Part shown: positions 34,668 to 44,332 of the stretch, piece by piece | Layout of the letters: each line of letters begins with the position of its first letter | How positions within the stretch are numbered: the first letter of the stretch is position 1 | Source of the DNA: [Clostridium] symbiosum | GTDB taxonomy: Bacteria > Bacillota > Clostridia > Lachnospirales > Lachnospiraceae | Assembly (NCBI GenBank): GCA_036419695.1 | Contig: CP143946.1 | Coordinates: 4,706,001-4,770,000 of the forward strand | Reading direction: 5' to 3' | Length of the DNA: 64,000 nucleotides | The notes under the pieces: model-generated | The model's database searches: none | What the model saw: only the letters and a program-made list of their open reading frames with translations | Told to the model about the DNA's origin: nothing | Translations under genes and position numbers: made by a program

Positions 34668-35387
34668 TTATCTTACAATCTTCTCCACGCCTCTGTGTTC
34701 CAGAATCCGCTCGTAATCCTCAATATAGTCCACCTCAGCCCAGAAATGGCCGCCCACGTCTTCCACGTAAACGGGCTGTTCCTCCGTCATGCTGTATATT
34801 ACATTCTCCCACCAGACGGAGTGTTCCTGGCGGTCTATCATCTCTTCCATCCTTCTCACGAATTCGGGCATAAATTCTCCGGAAAAGCAGCCGATTCCGA
34901 TATATTCACCGGTGATATCGTCACCCTCCAGTTCTTTTCCGAACTTTTTCAAAATTCCGTTTTCATAATAGAACTTGTAGTCCGCAGTCTCTTTCCGGCT
35001 CTCGTCGGCAAACATCACCGGACTCTTCTTTTCCTCCAGAATCCGGTCCAGAAGACGTTCCTCCAGATAGACATCCCCGTTCATAATCAGCAGGTCACCG
35101 CCTGTGAGGAAGTCTTTTGCAAACCATGCGGAAGCAATACTGTTGGTAACGTCATAAAAGGGATTATAATAAAATGAAACATCCTGTCCTTTCAGTACCT
35201 CCCGGATCACCTGTGCCTTATATCCCAGAACCAGCCCGATTTCCCGGATTCCCCTGGATTTAAGAAGTTCCACCGTATACTGGATCAGGCACTGTCCTTC
35301 GCCTATATCCACCGTACATTTTGGATTACCCGAAAGGTAACGCGATATTCTGGTTCCTCTGCCCGCCGCTAAAATCAGTACTTTCAC
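34668..35387 (-). CDS. Nucleotidyltransferase, LicC/PntC-like
   Basis: A 239-residue sugar-phosphate-type nucleotidyltransferase: KVLILAAGRGTRISRYLSGN with the family Lys in NPKCTVD, YYNPFYDVTNSIASAWFA, IMNGDVYLEE (metal Asp) and FWAEVDYIEDYERI. This set matches cytidylyltransferases that activate phosphocholine or 2-aminoethylphosphonate. It overlaps the class V transaminase gene by 4 bp, a pairing known for CTP:aminoethylphosphonate cytidylyltransferases. The substrate is inferred, not shown. Confidence 0.8.
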   Translation of the reverse strand: MKVLILAAGRGTRISRYLSGNPKCTVDIGEGQCLIQYTVELLKSRGIREIGLVLGYKAQVIREVLKGQDVSFYYNPFYDVTNSIASAWFAKDFLTGGDLLIMNGDVYLEERLLDRILEEKKSPVMFADESRKETADYKFYYENGILKKFGKELEGDDITGEYIGIGCFSGEFMPEFVRRMEEMIDRQEHSVWWENVIYSMTEEQPVYVEDVGGHFWAEVDYIEDYERILEHRGVEKIVR

Positions 35388-36505
35388 AAAAGCCCCCTGT
35401 CCTGCATATCTTTCAATGCATCCACCAGTTTTTGATTATCTTCTTTCGTAAGATGTCCGATATGGCCTACCCGGAAAACCTTCTCTGCCAATTCTCCTCC
35501 ATTCGGGCATACAAAAATTCCGTACTCGTCTTTCAGTATCTCGAATATCCGGTACGCCGATACGGGACTTCCGTCGGTATTCTTACCAGTCGGGGCGAGA
35601 GGCGTCTCCGCGTTCGACAACGATTCCGATACAATTTGAAACGGAAGCTCTCCTATCTTCTGTCTGAAATCCTCTGCCAGCTCTTTTATCTGCTTCTGCT
35701 CTTCCACAAGTCCCTTTTCTTCTATCGCCTTAAGACGGCGGTTCATTTGAATTAAGATACCGACCGCAGGAGTGAAAGGCGTCTGGCCGCGCTCCCCGTC
35801 TTTCAGATAGTCCTTCAGATTGAAATAGAGCGACTCCACCCGTGATTCCTCCACGCGCTTCACGGTCCGATCATTCATTACGATCGCGGCGATTCCCGGC
35901 GGCAGGGCAAGGGCCTTCTGGGAACCGGTCAGCACCAGATCCACGCCCCATTTCTCCATCAGAAATTCATCCGCGAGAAACGAACTGATCGCGTCCACAA
36001 CCAGCCACAAACGGTTTTCCCGGCAGAAACGGCTGATCAGTTCCATATCATAGTGTACTCCGGTGGATGTCTCATGGACGTTGACTAGAAATCCGGTGTA
36101 TCTCTGTGTGGAATCTCCCTGCCCCGAATCTCCTGAGACTGCATATGGAGCCAGATGTGCTTTGGTAAGCTTTTTTCCCGCCTCCAGCCTGATTTCATTA
36201 TATGGAATGCCGTGGATTTGGCAAATCCTGACGAACCGCGCGCCGAAACTCCCTCCGTTTACAACCAGGAGCCTGTCCTGCTTCGTAAAAAGATTGATCA
36301 CGGCGGCTTCCATCGCCGCGGTGCCCGAACCCGTCAGGAACACAGTTCTGGCTCCCTCTCCGGCCTTCATAAACCGGTTCATCAGGGATTCATTCTCCTT
36401 CATCAGAGCGGAAAATTCAGGCGTACGGAAATACGGAATTTCTTCTGCTCCGATTTTCCTGATTTCCTCCTCCATTTGGACGGGACCTACCGTAAAATTA
36501 ATCAT
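35384..36505 (-). CDS. Class V aminotransferase, 2-aminoethylphosphonate transaminase-like
   Basis: A 373-residue PLP enzyme: NFTVGPVQM, YFRTPEFSALM, LTGSGTAAMEA, VVDAISSF (Asp171) and the PLP lysine Lys197 in LTGSQKALALPPG. The family includes PhnW-type aminoethylphosphonate:pyruvate transaminases and serine/alanine-glyoxylate transaminases. GAGGAAG precedes the ATG at 36505. Four-base overlaps with both neighbours show strict coupling with the flippase and the cytidylyltransferase-like gene. Confidence 0.82.
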   Translation of the reverse strand: MINFTVGPVQMEEEIRKIGAEEIPYFRTPEFSALMKENESLMNRFMKAGEGARTVFLTGSGTAAMEAAVINLFTKQDRLLVVNGGSFGARFVRICQIHGIPYNEIRLEAGKKLTKAHLAPYAVSGDSGQGDSTQRYTGFLVNVHETSTGVHYDMELISRFCRENRLWLVVDAISSFLADEFLMEKWGVDLVLTGSQKALALPPGIAAIVMNDRTVKRVEESRVESLYFNLKDYLKDGERGQTPFTPAVGILIQMNRRLKAIEEKGLVEEQKQIKELAEDFRQKIGELPFQIVSESLSNAETPLAPTGKNTDGSPVSAYRIFEILKDEYGIFVCPNGGELAEKVFRVGHIGHLTKEDNQKLVDALKDMQDRGLL

Positions 36506-37785
36506 TTCGCGCTCTTCCTCTCTTTTCTGAAAAACCAGAGTGCCGTCAGTCCGAAGCAGACCGTCAGCGTAAACATCAGTATCAGGTATGACATCGCTCC
36601 GCCCAGGATTCCCATCCATCTGACAAACGGTGCGGAAATCGTGACCGCCATTACCGCCACCAGTGCATAGATAACGAAAATATGCCTGCGTTTCTGCATA
36701 ATGACGAGCGAATAATAAAACAGGTTAATATAGGCGTTAAATGCTCCGCCCAGAATAATTAAAAGCAGCGGCAGACGGCTGGCCGACAGCGCATAGCCAA
36801 GCTTCGGATACAGCATGCTTAACACCGGAATGCCGAGGAACCATGCCCCTCCCAGCGCCAACACCGTAAGTCCCGCAATGATAGCGGCCAGACGGCCGAC
36901 TACCCGTGCAAAATTTGCAAATTCACGGTTCTCCCATACCAGGGAAAGCTTTGTAATATAAGGTCTGATAACAAATCCGGCTACCAGGTTAATCACGCTG
37001 GTGGGCATAAATATCGCTCCGAAAATAGCCTGATCTTTATTCATCATGTTTCCCTCTATTGCATATTTGGAAGCGGAAAACACATAGAAATCAATAATTG
37101 CCGATAAGAACAGGACAAAATTCTCCTGAAACAGCAGACTGCATCTGCCTTTCCGGCAGCTCCAGTCCACCTGCGGCAGCTCTCCGATGACGGAAATGTT
37201 GAATATCAGGACTCCCAGAATCTGGGCAATCACCGAAACCATACAGGAGAGCACCAGGTTATGGGTCATCACCAGGCAGCCGATGAAACTGCCTGCCGAG
37301 AGAAGCGTCCGGAATGTATTGGATTTGCCGGTCAGATACAGTCTTCCGTTTCTCTGGAACTCCGCTTCATACACGTCGGCAAAACCGTCGATTACTTTAT
37401 AACAGACCATCAGAATAACGGTCATGGTTTTTACATAAGTATAGCTGTCCTGGTTGAAAAGCACATAAACCAGGCCGAATGCCAGGGCGCCGCCGCAGGT
37501 CACAAACCGTAGACGGAGGTACTCGCCAAATGTATAACGTCTTCCGATATCCGTGATGTGAAACGGCCTCATGCCGAAATAGGCAACCATAAACATGTGC
37601 TGTCCGAAGGCGGAGAACGCAAAGCTGAAGATTCCGCCCTCATCCTCGCCGACAATCTGTATGACAACGATCGACAGGACCATTGAGGCAAATGCATAGA
37701 GAAGGCTCCCCAGCATATTCCATGCCATATTCCGTTTTTCCAGATTATCGTCTCCTCCAATCAGGAGGGTTCTGAGTAAGTTCAT
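36502..37785 (-). CDS. Polysaccharide flippase-like membrane protein (MATE/MVF fold)
   Basis: About 427 residues with 12 or more membrane helices and the Wzx/oligosaccharide-flippase-like pattern (LLYAFASMVLSIVVIQIVG near the start). It would move lipid-linked units across the membrane. Start is uncertain: the ATG at 37785 leaves a 26-bp gap after licD with a weak ribosome site; one at 37833 overlaps licD. Having both a flippase and an ABC exporter in one locus suggests two lipid-linked products. Confidence 0.82.
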   Translation of the reverse strand: MNLLRTLLIGGDDNLEKRNMAWNMLGSLLYAFASMVLSIVVIQIVGEDEGGIFSFAFSAFGQHMFMVAYFGMRPFHITDIGRRYTFGEYLRLRFVTCGGALAFGLVYVLFNQDSYTYVKTMTVILMVCYKVIDGFADVYEAEFQRNGRLYLTGKSNTFRTLLSAGSFIGCLVMTHNLVLSCMVSVIAQILGVLIFNISVIGELPQVDWSCRKGRCSLLFQENFVLFLSAIIDFYVFSASKYAIEGNMMNKDQAIFGAIFMPTSVINLVAGFVIRPYITKLSLVWENREFANFARVVGRLAAIIAGLTVLALGGAWFLGIPVLSMLYPKLGYALSASRLPLLLIILGGAFNAYINLFYYSLVIMQKRRHIFVIYALVAVMAVTISAPFVRWMGILGGAMSYLILMFTLTVCFGLTALWFFRKERKSAK

Positions 37786-37811
37786 GGCTGTTACCTGTCT
37801 TTCTGTATTTT

Positions 37812-38747
37812 CTACCGTTTCCGGGCATCGCAAAGCGTGTTACCGGGCACAGAGTGAAGCGTAACGTTTTTCTCGTCTGAAAAGGCCAGCCGGTACGGAT
37901 AATGGGTCTTTCTCTTCTCCACCGGTGGCAGCTTCATATAGTCGCCGTACATGTTGGTAAGCATTTCTTCTATGTTACCGGGGAAGTTCATCATTCTGCC
38001 CTCAAATTCCATCTTCTTTAACGGATGGTATTTTCTCTTGTCCACCAGGTTCCAGTATGGACTGGTGTCGGGCAGGAAGGCCATTCTGTTTGTCTTTCGT
38101 TTTTCATATTTTCTGCAGACCGCCTCACAGCTTCTCCGCAGACCCTCCGGCGATACGTGGAGCAAGTTCATGCCTTTGTTGACAAAACCGCAGACCGACC
38201 AGATGAGCGCGGCCTTCAAACCGTTCTGTGCCAGCGTCGGCCTCGGGATGCACCGCAGGATCATCAGTTTGCTGACGAACCACGCTGCCCAGGACTGAAC
38301 CTGGTACATGACCGGATTGTCGGAAACATTGTCCAGCACATAGAGATCCAGAAAAATGCCAAAGGGGCAGTCCACATCCTTCATTACCTCTTCAATAAAT
38401 ACGGTCCCGCGCTTTACCAGACGCGTTGTCATCAGAGGGTACTCCGGACACGTCTTGGCGTTCAGTACCAGATATTTATCACCCATTTTTTTCTGTACGA
38501 GTTTCAAGAATTTTTCAAAGTCCCTTCTGGGCATGGCAATATCGATGTCATCATCCCAGGGGATAAAACCCTTGTGTCTGATGGCACCGATCCCGGTTCC
38601 AGCAATGCCGAAATATTCCAGATGGTATTCCTCACACAGTTTCAGGAAATCATCGAGTATCGAGAGAATCTCCTGCTGCAGACGGGCGAGAACTTCCGGC
38701 TCATAGAATTTACCCTGTTCACTGCCTGCTGTTTTATTGCTGTTCAT
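37812..38747 (-). CDS. LicD-family phosphotransferase
   Basis: A 311-residue LicD protein with the nucleotidyltransferase-fold signature GIGAIRHKGFIPWDDDIDIA (acidic cluster at 65-69) and MPRRDFEKF. LicD enzymes transfer phosphocholine or a similar group from a CDP/CMP carrier to a surface glycan. GAGGAA lies nine bases before the ATG at 38747. It overlaps glf by 14 bp. Confidence 0.9.
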   Translation of the reverse strand: MNSNKTAGSEQGKFYEPEVLARLQQEILSILDDFLKLCEEYHLEYFGIAGTGIGAIRHKGFIPWDDDIDIAMPRRDFEKFLKLVQKKMGDKYLVLNAKTCPEYPLMTTRLVKRGTVFIEEVMKDVDCPFGIFLDLYVLDNVSDNPVMYQVQSWAAWFVSKLMILRCIPRPTLAQNGLKAALIWSVCGFVNKGMNLLHVSPEGLRRSCEAVCRKYEKRKTNRMAFLPDTSPYWNLVDKRKYHPLKKMEFEGRMMNFPGNIEEMLTNMYGDYMKLPPVEKRKTHYPYRLAFSDEKNVTLHSVPGNTLCDARKR

Positions 38748-39846
38748 CGCCAAATTCCTCTTTCGCACGTTTCAGTGCCGATTCAATTACCTTATCCATG
38801 TCATAGTATTTATACTCTGCCAGACGGCCGCCGAAAATGACTTTGTCCTCACCGGCTGCCAGTTTGGCATATTTCCCGTAAAGCTCCTGGTTCTTTTCGT
38901 CGTTGACCGGATAATAAGGTTCCATGCCCATCTTCCAGTCCTCGGGATATTCCCGGGTGATGACGGTCTTTGGCTGGGTTCCGAACTCAAAGTGCTTGTG
39001 TTCAATGATTCTTGTAAACGGAGTTTCCCGATCCGTATAATTGACCACGGCCACTCCCTGGAAGTTGTCGGTGTCCAGAAGCTCCGACTCGAATCTCAGG
39101 CTCCTGTATTCCAGATTTCCGAAACGGTAACCATAGTAGGCGTCGATCATACCCGTATATACAGTCTTTTCGGCAAGTCCGTCGTACTCTTCCCTGTTTT
39201 CCAGATAATCCGCGCCGGTCCTGATTTCACAACCGTCGAAAAGTTTCTCTATAATTGCATTATAACCATCTTTTGGGATTCCCTGATAAGGATCGTTAAA
39301 ATAGTTATTGTCATAGGTAAAACGCACCGGAAGACGGCGGATAATGAATGCCGGAAGCTCTTTGCAGTCGCGTCCCCACTGTTTTTCCGTGTAACCCTTT
39401 ACAAGCTTTTTATAAATATCCGTACCAACCAGCTTGATCGCCTGCTCTTCCAGGTTCTTTGGCTCCCCGGGAACGGCTTTTATCTGCTCCTCGATGATGG
39501 CCCTGGCTTCGTCCGGCCTGGAAATTCCCCACATTTTGCTGAACGTATTCATATTAAACGGCATATTGTACATCTCACCGTTATAATTAGCCACCGGGCT
39601 GTTGGTGTAGCGGTTAAACTCCGTAAACTGATTTACAAAGTCCCATACCTCCCTGTTCGATGTATGAAAGATGTGGGCTCCATACTGATGAACACGGATT
39701 CCCTCTACTTCACGGCAGTAAATATTGCCTCCGATATGATCCCTTTTCTCTATTACAAGACATTTCTTTCCGTTCTTTCCGGCCATCCAGGCAAATACCG
39801 CCGCATAAAGACCACTTCCAACCAGTAGATAATCGTATTTTTTCAT
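38734..39846 (-). CDS. glf: UDP-galactopyranose mutase
   Basis: A 370-residue flavoenzyme: DYLLVGSGLYAAVFAWMAG dinucleotide loop, LVIEKRDHIGGNIY, YGAHIFHTSN, KQWGRD, LPVRFTYDNNYF and the terminal FGGRLAEYKYYDMD. It makes UDP-galactofuranose, so the polymer should contain Galf. GGAGG lies 12 bases before the ATG. First gene of the minus-strand polysaccharide block. Confidence 0.97.
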   Translation of the reverse strand: MKKYDYLLVGSGLYAAVFAWMAGKNGKKCLVIEKRDHIGGNIYCREVEGIRVHQYGAHIFHTSNREVWDFVNQFTEFNRYTNSPVANYNGEMYNMPFNMNTFSKMWGISRPDEARAIIEEQIKAVPGEPKNLEEQAIKLVGTDIYKKLVKGYTEKQWGRDCKELPAFIIRRLPVRFTYDNNYFNDPYQGIPKDGYNAIIEKLFDGCEIRTGADYLENREEYDGLAEKTVYTGMIDAYYGYRFGNLEYRSLRFESELLDTDNFQGVAVVNYTDRETPFTRIIEHKHFEFGTQPKTVITREYPEDWKMGMEPYYPVNDEKNQELYGKYAKLAAGEDKVIFGGRLAEYKYYDMDKVIESALKRAKEEFGDEQQ

Positions 39847-39923
39847 CAGCGCAGAAAACCTCCATTGTAATTACATGATTCCCTATTTTACTATACTTTA
39901 TGGCAAAAGTAAACAAAAGGGAG

Positions 39924-39953
39924 TTCCCCGGGCAGTTCATTTCTGCCGGGGAA
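39924..39953 (-). terminator. Terminator of the 108-residue protein gene
   Basis: On the minus strand TTCCCCGGCAG pairs with CTGCCCGGGGAA around a short loop, followed by CTCCCTTTTG. Confidence 0.7.
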
Positions 39954-39977
39954 ACCCCGTCTGTAGCTATTTTAATT

Positions 39978-40304
39978 CTATTTCCCTGTCTCATTCTCCA
40001 CCAGTGCCGTAAACTGTTGTACCGCCTGTTGAATCGTCAGGCATGGCAGCCCCTGATTCTTAATACCGCTTTCCTCAATGCTGACCACACGGAAAACATA
40101 GTCGTTTACCGGAACGTAGTCCATCTCAATCAGAATATTGGCCTCCAAATCCTGAAGCAGTACAATTGTCGTCTGTGTGCTGTTGATATATTTGCGGACT
40201 TCCGATAAGTATTTTGAACTGTCCTTTTCCTCCCTGAACGCTTCCGCAAGCATGCCCAGCTTTTCTTCCCTGTCTGCTGCCGTGCATTTTGTGTAATTCC
40301 ACAT
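39978..40304 (-). CDS. Hypothetical protein
   Basis: A soluble, mostly helical 108-residue protein starting MWNYTKCTAADREEKLG; no membrane segment and no motif I recognise. An earlier TTG start would overlap the AAAAGGAGA ribosome site, so 40304 is preferred. Monocistronic, with a terminator after it. Confidence 0.65.
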   Translation of the reverse strand: MWNYTKCTAADREEKLGMLAEAFREEKDSSKYLSEVRKYINSTQTTIVLLQDLEANILIEMDYVPVNDYVFRVVSIEESGIKNQGLPCLTIQQAVQQFTALVENETGK

Positions 40305-40466
40305 AGGCCTTTTGTTTCTCCTTTTCAATTATGCTCTGAGCTGCAAAGTCTGGCGGACACCGTCAGCCTACACTGCTCTCCCTTAAGTATCCCCACCCGC
40401 GGAATACATCACGACTGATCTGATACCTTATTTTACTATACCAGACAGAAATAGTAAACAAATCCA

Positions 40467-40495
40467 TTGTACCTGCAAGGAAAATCGAGTATACT
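40467..40495 (+). promoter_or_regulatory. Promoter of HD-domain gene
   Basis: TTGTAC (40467-40472), 17 bp, TATACT (40490-40495), ending about 72 bp before the start codon. Confidence 0.6.
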
Positions 40496-40566
40496 CTAGG
40501 TGTGGTTTTAATAATATTACCATGACCGAACATCGATTGTATCGGGAAGAAAAGGGGAATTTTCAA

Positions 40567-41055
40567 ATGGATATACTTGACGAACTGATGATGAAAATGA
40601 TTCACTACAACTCCGGTGATCCCAAGCGGATTCAGCACTTTTTAAAAGTCCACAGCTTTGCACGGCTCATCGGACTTTCTGAAAACCTGGACGGCGACAC
40701 CCAGCTTACTCTGGAAGCCGCTGCGATTGTCCATGATATCGGAATCAAACCGGCCGAAGAAAAATATGGGTACTGCAACGGCAAACTCCAGGAACAGGAA
40801 GGGCCGGAACCAGCTGAAAAGCTGCTTCGCTCCCTCGGTTTCAGAGCCTCGGTCATCGACCGTGTCAGCTATCTGGTCGGGCATCACCACACCTATTCCG
40901 ATGTGGACGGGATGGATTATCAGATCCTTTTAGAGGCCGATTTCCTGGTAAATCTGTTTGAGGAAGGGCTGCAGCCGGAAGCTGCGGATGCGGCTTATCA
41001 GAATATCTTCAGAACCGAAACGGGTAAGAGGATTTGTGAAGAGATGTTTTTCTAA
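40567..41055 (+). CDS. HD-domain phosphohydrolase
   Basis: A 162-residue protein with the HD signature: His24/His29 region (RIQHFLKVHS), IVHDIG with His56-Asp57, VGHHHTYSDV and a late Asp in LLEADFLVN. It should hydrolyse a phosphate ester or nucleotide; the substrate is not evident. AAAAGGGG precedes the ATG at 40567; an upstream start at 40522 lacks a site. Neighbours give no clue. Confidence 0.85.
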   Translation: MDILDELMMKMIHYNSGDPKRIQHFLKVHSFARLIGLSENLDGDTQLTLEAAAIVHDIGIKPAEEKYGYCNGKLQEQEGPEPAEKLLRSLGFRASVIDRVSYLVGHHHTYSDVDGMDYQILLEADFLVNLFEEGLQPEAADAAYQNIFRTETGKRICEEMFF

Positions 41056-41100
41056 ATAAACCATATTAAACAGAGTTACAATGGGGAACAGAATCTAAAA

Positions 41101-41165
41101 AGGGAAGTGTAAAATAGAATGTGTAAGTTCATAAGTGAAATTCACACTCTATTTTACACTCCCTT
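41101..41165. other. Long imperfect inverted repeat
   Basis: AGGGAAGTGTAAAATAGAAT and what follows pair with ATTTTACACTCCCT over about 22 bp with one bulge and one mismatch, around a 20-base loop. Followed by AT-rich sequence. It could terminate the HD gene. The rest of the gap to 41378 holds no gene. Confidence 0.7.
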
Positions 41166-41378
41166 ATATTTGATTTACACTTTAAATAAAATCATCTTCG
41201 CTTCGTTCCTAGAACTTTTTTCATATAACATCCTGCATCAAAATGTCCAACACAATCCCCACAGCGTACACATTATTCATTATTAATTTTATATTCTACA
41301 GCCCTATCCGGTAGTGTATTAACTGATATTACAGAATACCTGCAAATACTTTTACAGGCCCTGCTATGCCTGCTTCTT

Positions 41379-41721
41379 TTAGGCTGGTAATCTTTTGAGT
41401 TTTGCAGCATTAATTCGTATTTTCTTTCCGTCTATAACATAAAATCCTTTCCCTTTCCAAACAGAAGATTTTTGTAATGCCAATGGATTCATTACATTTA
41501 AAATAATACCGATTAGCAAAACCTCCTTAGGAAATACCGGCCTGAGATCCGCAGCTACATACTCCCCTTTGTACCATAGCAAGGGCATACGTCACTATAG
41601 AGAGGTACGTTACAGTTATCACACCAATAAATAGCATAATAGAGGTCTTGGCGCTCTTTATCAATACTGCCCTCCGGTGTTTCTAAAGGTAAATTCCATA
41701 TTTAATATAATTTTGGTCCAT
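41379..41721 (-). pseudogene. Broken N-terminal part of a PAPS-reductase-family gene
   Basis: An ATG at 41721 with AGGAGAGG upstream opens MDQNYIKYGIYL then stops. Two other frames continue: PLETPEGSIDKERQDLYYAI with CDNC and CPC (zinc-binding Cys), then GEYVAADLRPVFPKEVLL and VWKGKGFYVIDGKKIRI. Together they match the N-terminal zinc-ribbon part of a clostridial phosphoadenosine-phosphosulfate-reductase-like family. At least two frameshifts and loss of everything after about residue 105 make it a relic. Family assignment is from memory of the motif pattern, so moderate. Confidence 0.6.
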
Positions 41722-41836
41722 TCCGTACCTCTCCTTTTATAAATTGTCATCATGAGAAATGTTATGTTTTAAATGTTATTCCTTTTACCTTGAACTCCGG
41801 GGATATCAGTCTCAAAAACTCCCTGCAGGTTTAAAA

Positions 41837-44332
41837 CTACACTTCCTTTTCATACCTCTTCCTATAATAATCCGCGGCCCGGTACTCAATAATATCTTTC
41901 ATCTGCTCCGCAAATCCCTCCATTTTAACCGCTTCATGTATATCCTGACTCATTGCAAGAATCGCTCCTTCTTTCTTTACAAAAAACCCCTCCCCGGAAT
42001 CCAGGAGATAACGAACCGGATTTTTCAGTGCCTCATCGGCACAGCGTTTTGCATCCCAAGTACGGTAGTCACTCGTACTCTTATCTTTTTCCAGATCCCT
42101 CCAGTTATTTGCCGTGAAATAAAATTTCATGTAACTCCGGTAGATATCATCTTCATTGATTTCAGTTTTTACATCCCCATCATTATAAAATGCCATCAAA
42201 ACAGGAATTTTATATGACTTGCTCATCTGTGTCGTTTCTATCATTTCCAGAAATGCATTTCCTTTACTGTTATAAATACCCGACTCCATCTTACCCAGTT
42301 CTCCAATACTCTCCAGGTATTTCAGATAATGTTTAAACGGACTGTTTTTCAAACCACTGCACAGTCTGTAAACATCATCCTCCATGCAGGCAAACAAATC
42401 CATTCTCGTTGGTATTCTAACCTTCAGAAGCCACTTAATACGGAAATACTCCTCCCGGACAAGTTCGTCTTTTTTAACCCCTTTCTTTGCCATTTCATGA
42501 AACAAATCAATCAGCCGCATATCAAAATCAACAATACAGTCGTCCGGAAACTCAAAGTCCTGCTGCTGCATTTTTCCCGACTCCGCCCTGGAATACGGCT
42601 TTCCGCTCAATAAAAACGGCGCCGCCCCAGCCTTCTCATAATTACCGATAAAATCCAGTACATTCAGGTATTCTTTTCCCTTACTCTTACGAAGCCCTCT
42701 GCCGAGCTGCTGAAGAAATACCACAGGAGATTCCGTTGGCCTTAGGAACATGACCATGTCAACATCAGGTACGTCCAATCCCTCATTGAACATATCGACC
42801 GAGAAGATTACTTTAATTTCACCGCTGCGCAGCTTCCTGAGCGCCTCGGTCCGGTTCTCTGAATATTCACCGTTCGCATTACTGTATACCGCTACAGCCG
42901 GAATCCCCCTCAGGCTAAACTCTCCTGCCATCTCCTCGGCATGTTTTCTGGAACAGCAGAATCCCAGTGCCCTGGATGAACGGTATTTCATATAATGCCT
43001 GAAAATCAAATCTGGTCTGCCGTCTGCCAGCAGGCCTGCCGTCAGAGCCCTTTCCACATAGGCACCATTTTCTCTGCGGATCAATGAGTAATCGACTGTT
43101 TCATCATAAATACCGTAATAGTGGAAGGGTACCAGAATTCCTTTATTAATTGCATCCATCAGGCTGATTTGGTAGGGTACGTTATAGTCACACAGCTCGT
43201 AAATACTCCTTCCATCCATCCTCTCCGGTGTTGCTGTCAGTCCCAGCAAAAAGCGTGGCTTAAAATACGCTATGATATTCCGGTACTGCTCCGTTACCGC
43301 ATGGTGGAATTCATCTATCACAATATAATCAAAGTACTCCGGTGAAAAATTTTGTTCGTTAAGGCTTGACTGCTTTCCCAGACTGAATACCGATGCGAAA
43401 ATAACAGATTTGCCAGTTGTTTTCACCTTCCCGGTAAAAAAGCCGTAGTCATCGGAATGTCTGACATTCCGAAAGCTTTCGGCTGCCTGCTGCAGAATTT
43501 CATCCCTATGTGCTACAAAAAGCACCTTTTCATACGACATAGAATCAAACGCCGCCAAGTACGTTTTCCCGATGCCCGTAGCTGCAAAAATTAGCGCCTT
43601 GTCCGCACCTTCCCTACGGGTGTTTTTCAAAGCATAGAGGGCCTCTATCTGTGCTCCCCTCGGCTGGAACAGCTCCTCCTCAACATCCTCATCTTCTTCC
43701 TGAGATTCACTGTCATATCTGTCCAGATCCCTTTGCACGGCAGGCTTCTTCCAATTAAGAGAATATTCCCTTAAAGTCTGGTCATCGATAATATTAGAGT
43801 GATTGTAAAAAAGATCTTCGAATGTATGATAAAACTCCTTAAAACTCTTCCCGTCCCGTTTGTCATTAAAATTATAATTCCATTCAATCCCCGACATGAG
43901 TGCGCTCTTTGATAGATTTGAAGAACCTATGTAAATCTCGCTGAATTCCTTACGGTGGAAAATGTATGCCTTAGGATGGAATGAACGCTTTCTTTCATTA
44001 TAAAACCGAAGATCTACCTGGTCACCCAGCCGGTCTTTTATCAGATAAAGAGCTCCCGGCTGAGTAATACCCAGATAATTTCCTGTTAATATTCTTATTC
44101 TGACTCCGCGCTCCAGTGCCTGCTTCAAGTCATCCAAAATCATTCTCACTCCGGATTCCATAAGAAAAGACACAATAATATCAATCCTCTCCGCCTTCGG
44201 CATGCTGTTTTTTAACTTGTACAGCAAAAATTTACTTTTGTTCCTTCCCCCGGTGATGGCTTCACTCTGTTCGATATCAAAATGTATATTATCCTGAACT
44301 TTTATTTCTTCCGTAATATCAGGTTTAACCAT
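41837..44332 (-). CDS. PLD-nuclease/SF2 helicase (DUF3427-type)
   Basis: An 831-residue fusion. Residues about 40-190 form a phospholipase-D-like domain with one HxK...N motif (HPKAYIFH, His119/Lys121; GSSNLS, Asn139). An SF2 helicase follows: Walker A ATGIGKT at 251-257, DEFH at 340-343, GLTATPERMDG, and QQLGRGLRKS as motif VI. The C-terminal about 250 residues fit DUF3427. It probably unwinds or translocates on nucleic acid and cuts it. Such fusions are frequent in defence islands. GAGGTGG precedes the ATG; the start overlaps the methyltransferase gene by 31 bp. Confidence 0.85.
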   Translation of the reverse strand: MVKPDITEEIKVQDNIHFDIEQSEAITGGRNKSKFLLYKLKNSMPKAERIDIIVSFLMESGVRMILDDLKQALERGVRIRILTGNYLGITQPGALYLIKDRLGDQVDLRFYNERKRSFHPKAYIFHRKEFSEIYIGSSNLSKSALMSGIEWNYNFNDKRDGKSFKEFYHTFEDLFYNHSNIIDDQTLREYSLNWKKPAVQRDLDRYDSESQEEDEDVEEELFQPRGAQIEALYALKNTRREGADKALIFAATGIGKTYLAAFDSMSYEKVLFVAHRDEILQQAAESFRNVRHSDDYGFFTGKVKTTGKSVIFASVFSLGKQSSLNEQNFSPEYFDYIVIDEFHHAVTEQYRNIIAYFKPRFLLGLTATPERMDGRSIYELCDYNVPYQISLMDAINKGILVPFHYYGIYDETVDYSLIRRENGAYVERALTAGLLADGRPDLIFRHYMKYRSSRALGFCCSRKHAEEMAGEFSLRGIPAVAVYSNANGEYSENRTEALRKLRSGEIKVIFSVDMFNEGLDVPDVDMVMFLRPTESPVVFLQQLGRGLRKSKGKEYLNVLDFIGNYEKAGAAPFLLSGKPYSRAESGKMQQQDFEFPDDCIVDFDMRLIDLFHEMAKKGVKKDELVREEYFRIKWLLKVRIPTRMDLFACMEDDVYRLCSGLKNSPFKHYLKYLESIGELGKMESGIYNSKGNAFLEMIETTQMSKSYKIPVLMAFYNDGDVKTEINEDDIYRSYMKFYFTANNWRDLEKDKSTSDYRTWDAKRCADEALKNPVRYLLDSGEGFFVKKEGAILAMSQDIHEAVKMEGFAEQMKDIIEYRAADYYRKRYEKEV

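Noticed and set aside
36502..37785. MATE drug exporter
   Set aside because: Position among glycan genes with 4-bp overlaps favours a lipid-linked oligosaccharide flippase.
38737..39828. A 363-codon open frame on the plus strand
   Set aside because: It lies exactly antisense to glf, which has all family motifs; the antisense product has no recognisable features and no ribosome site.
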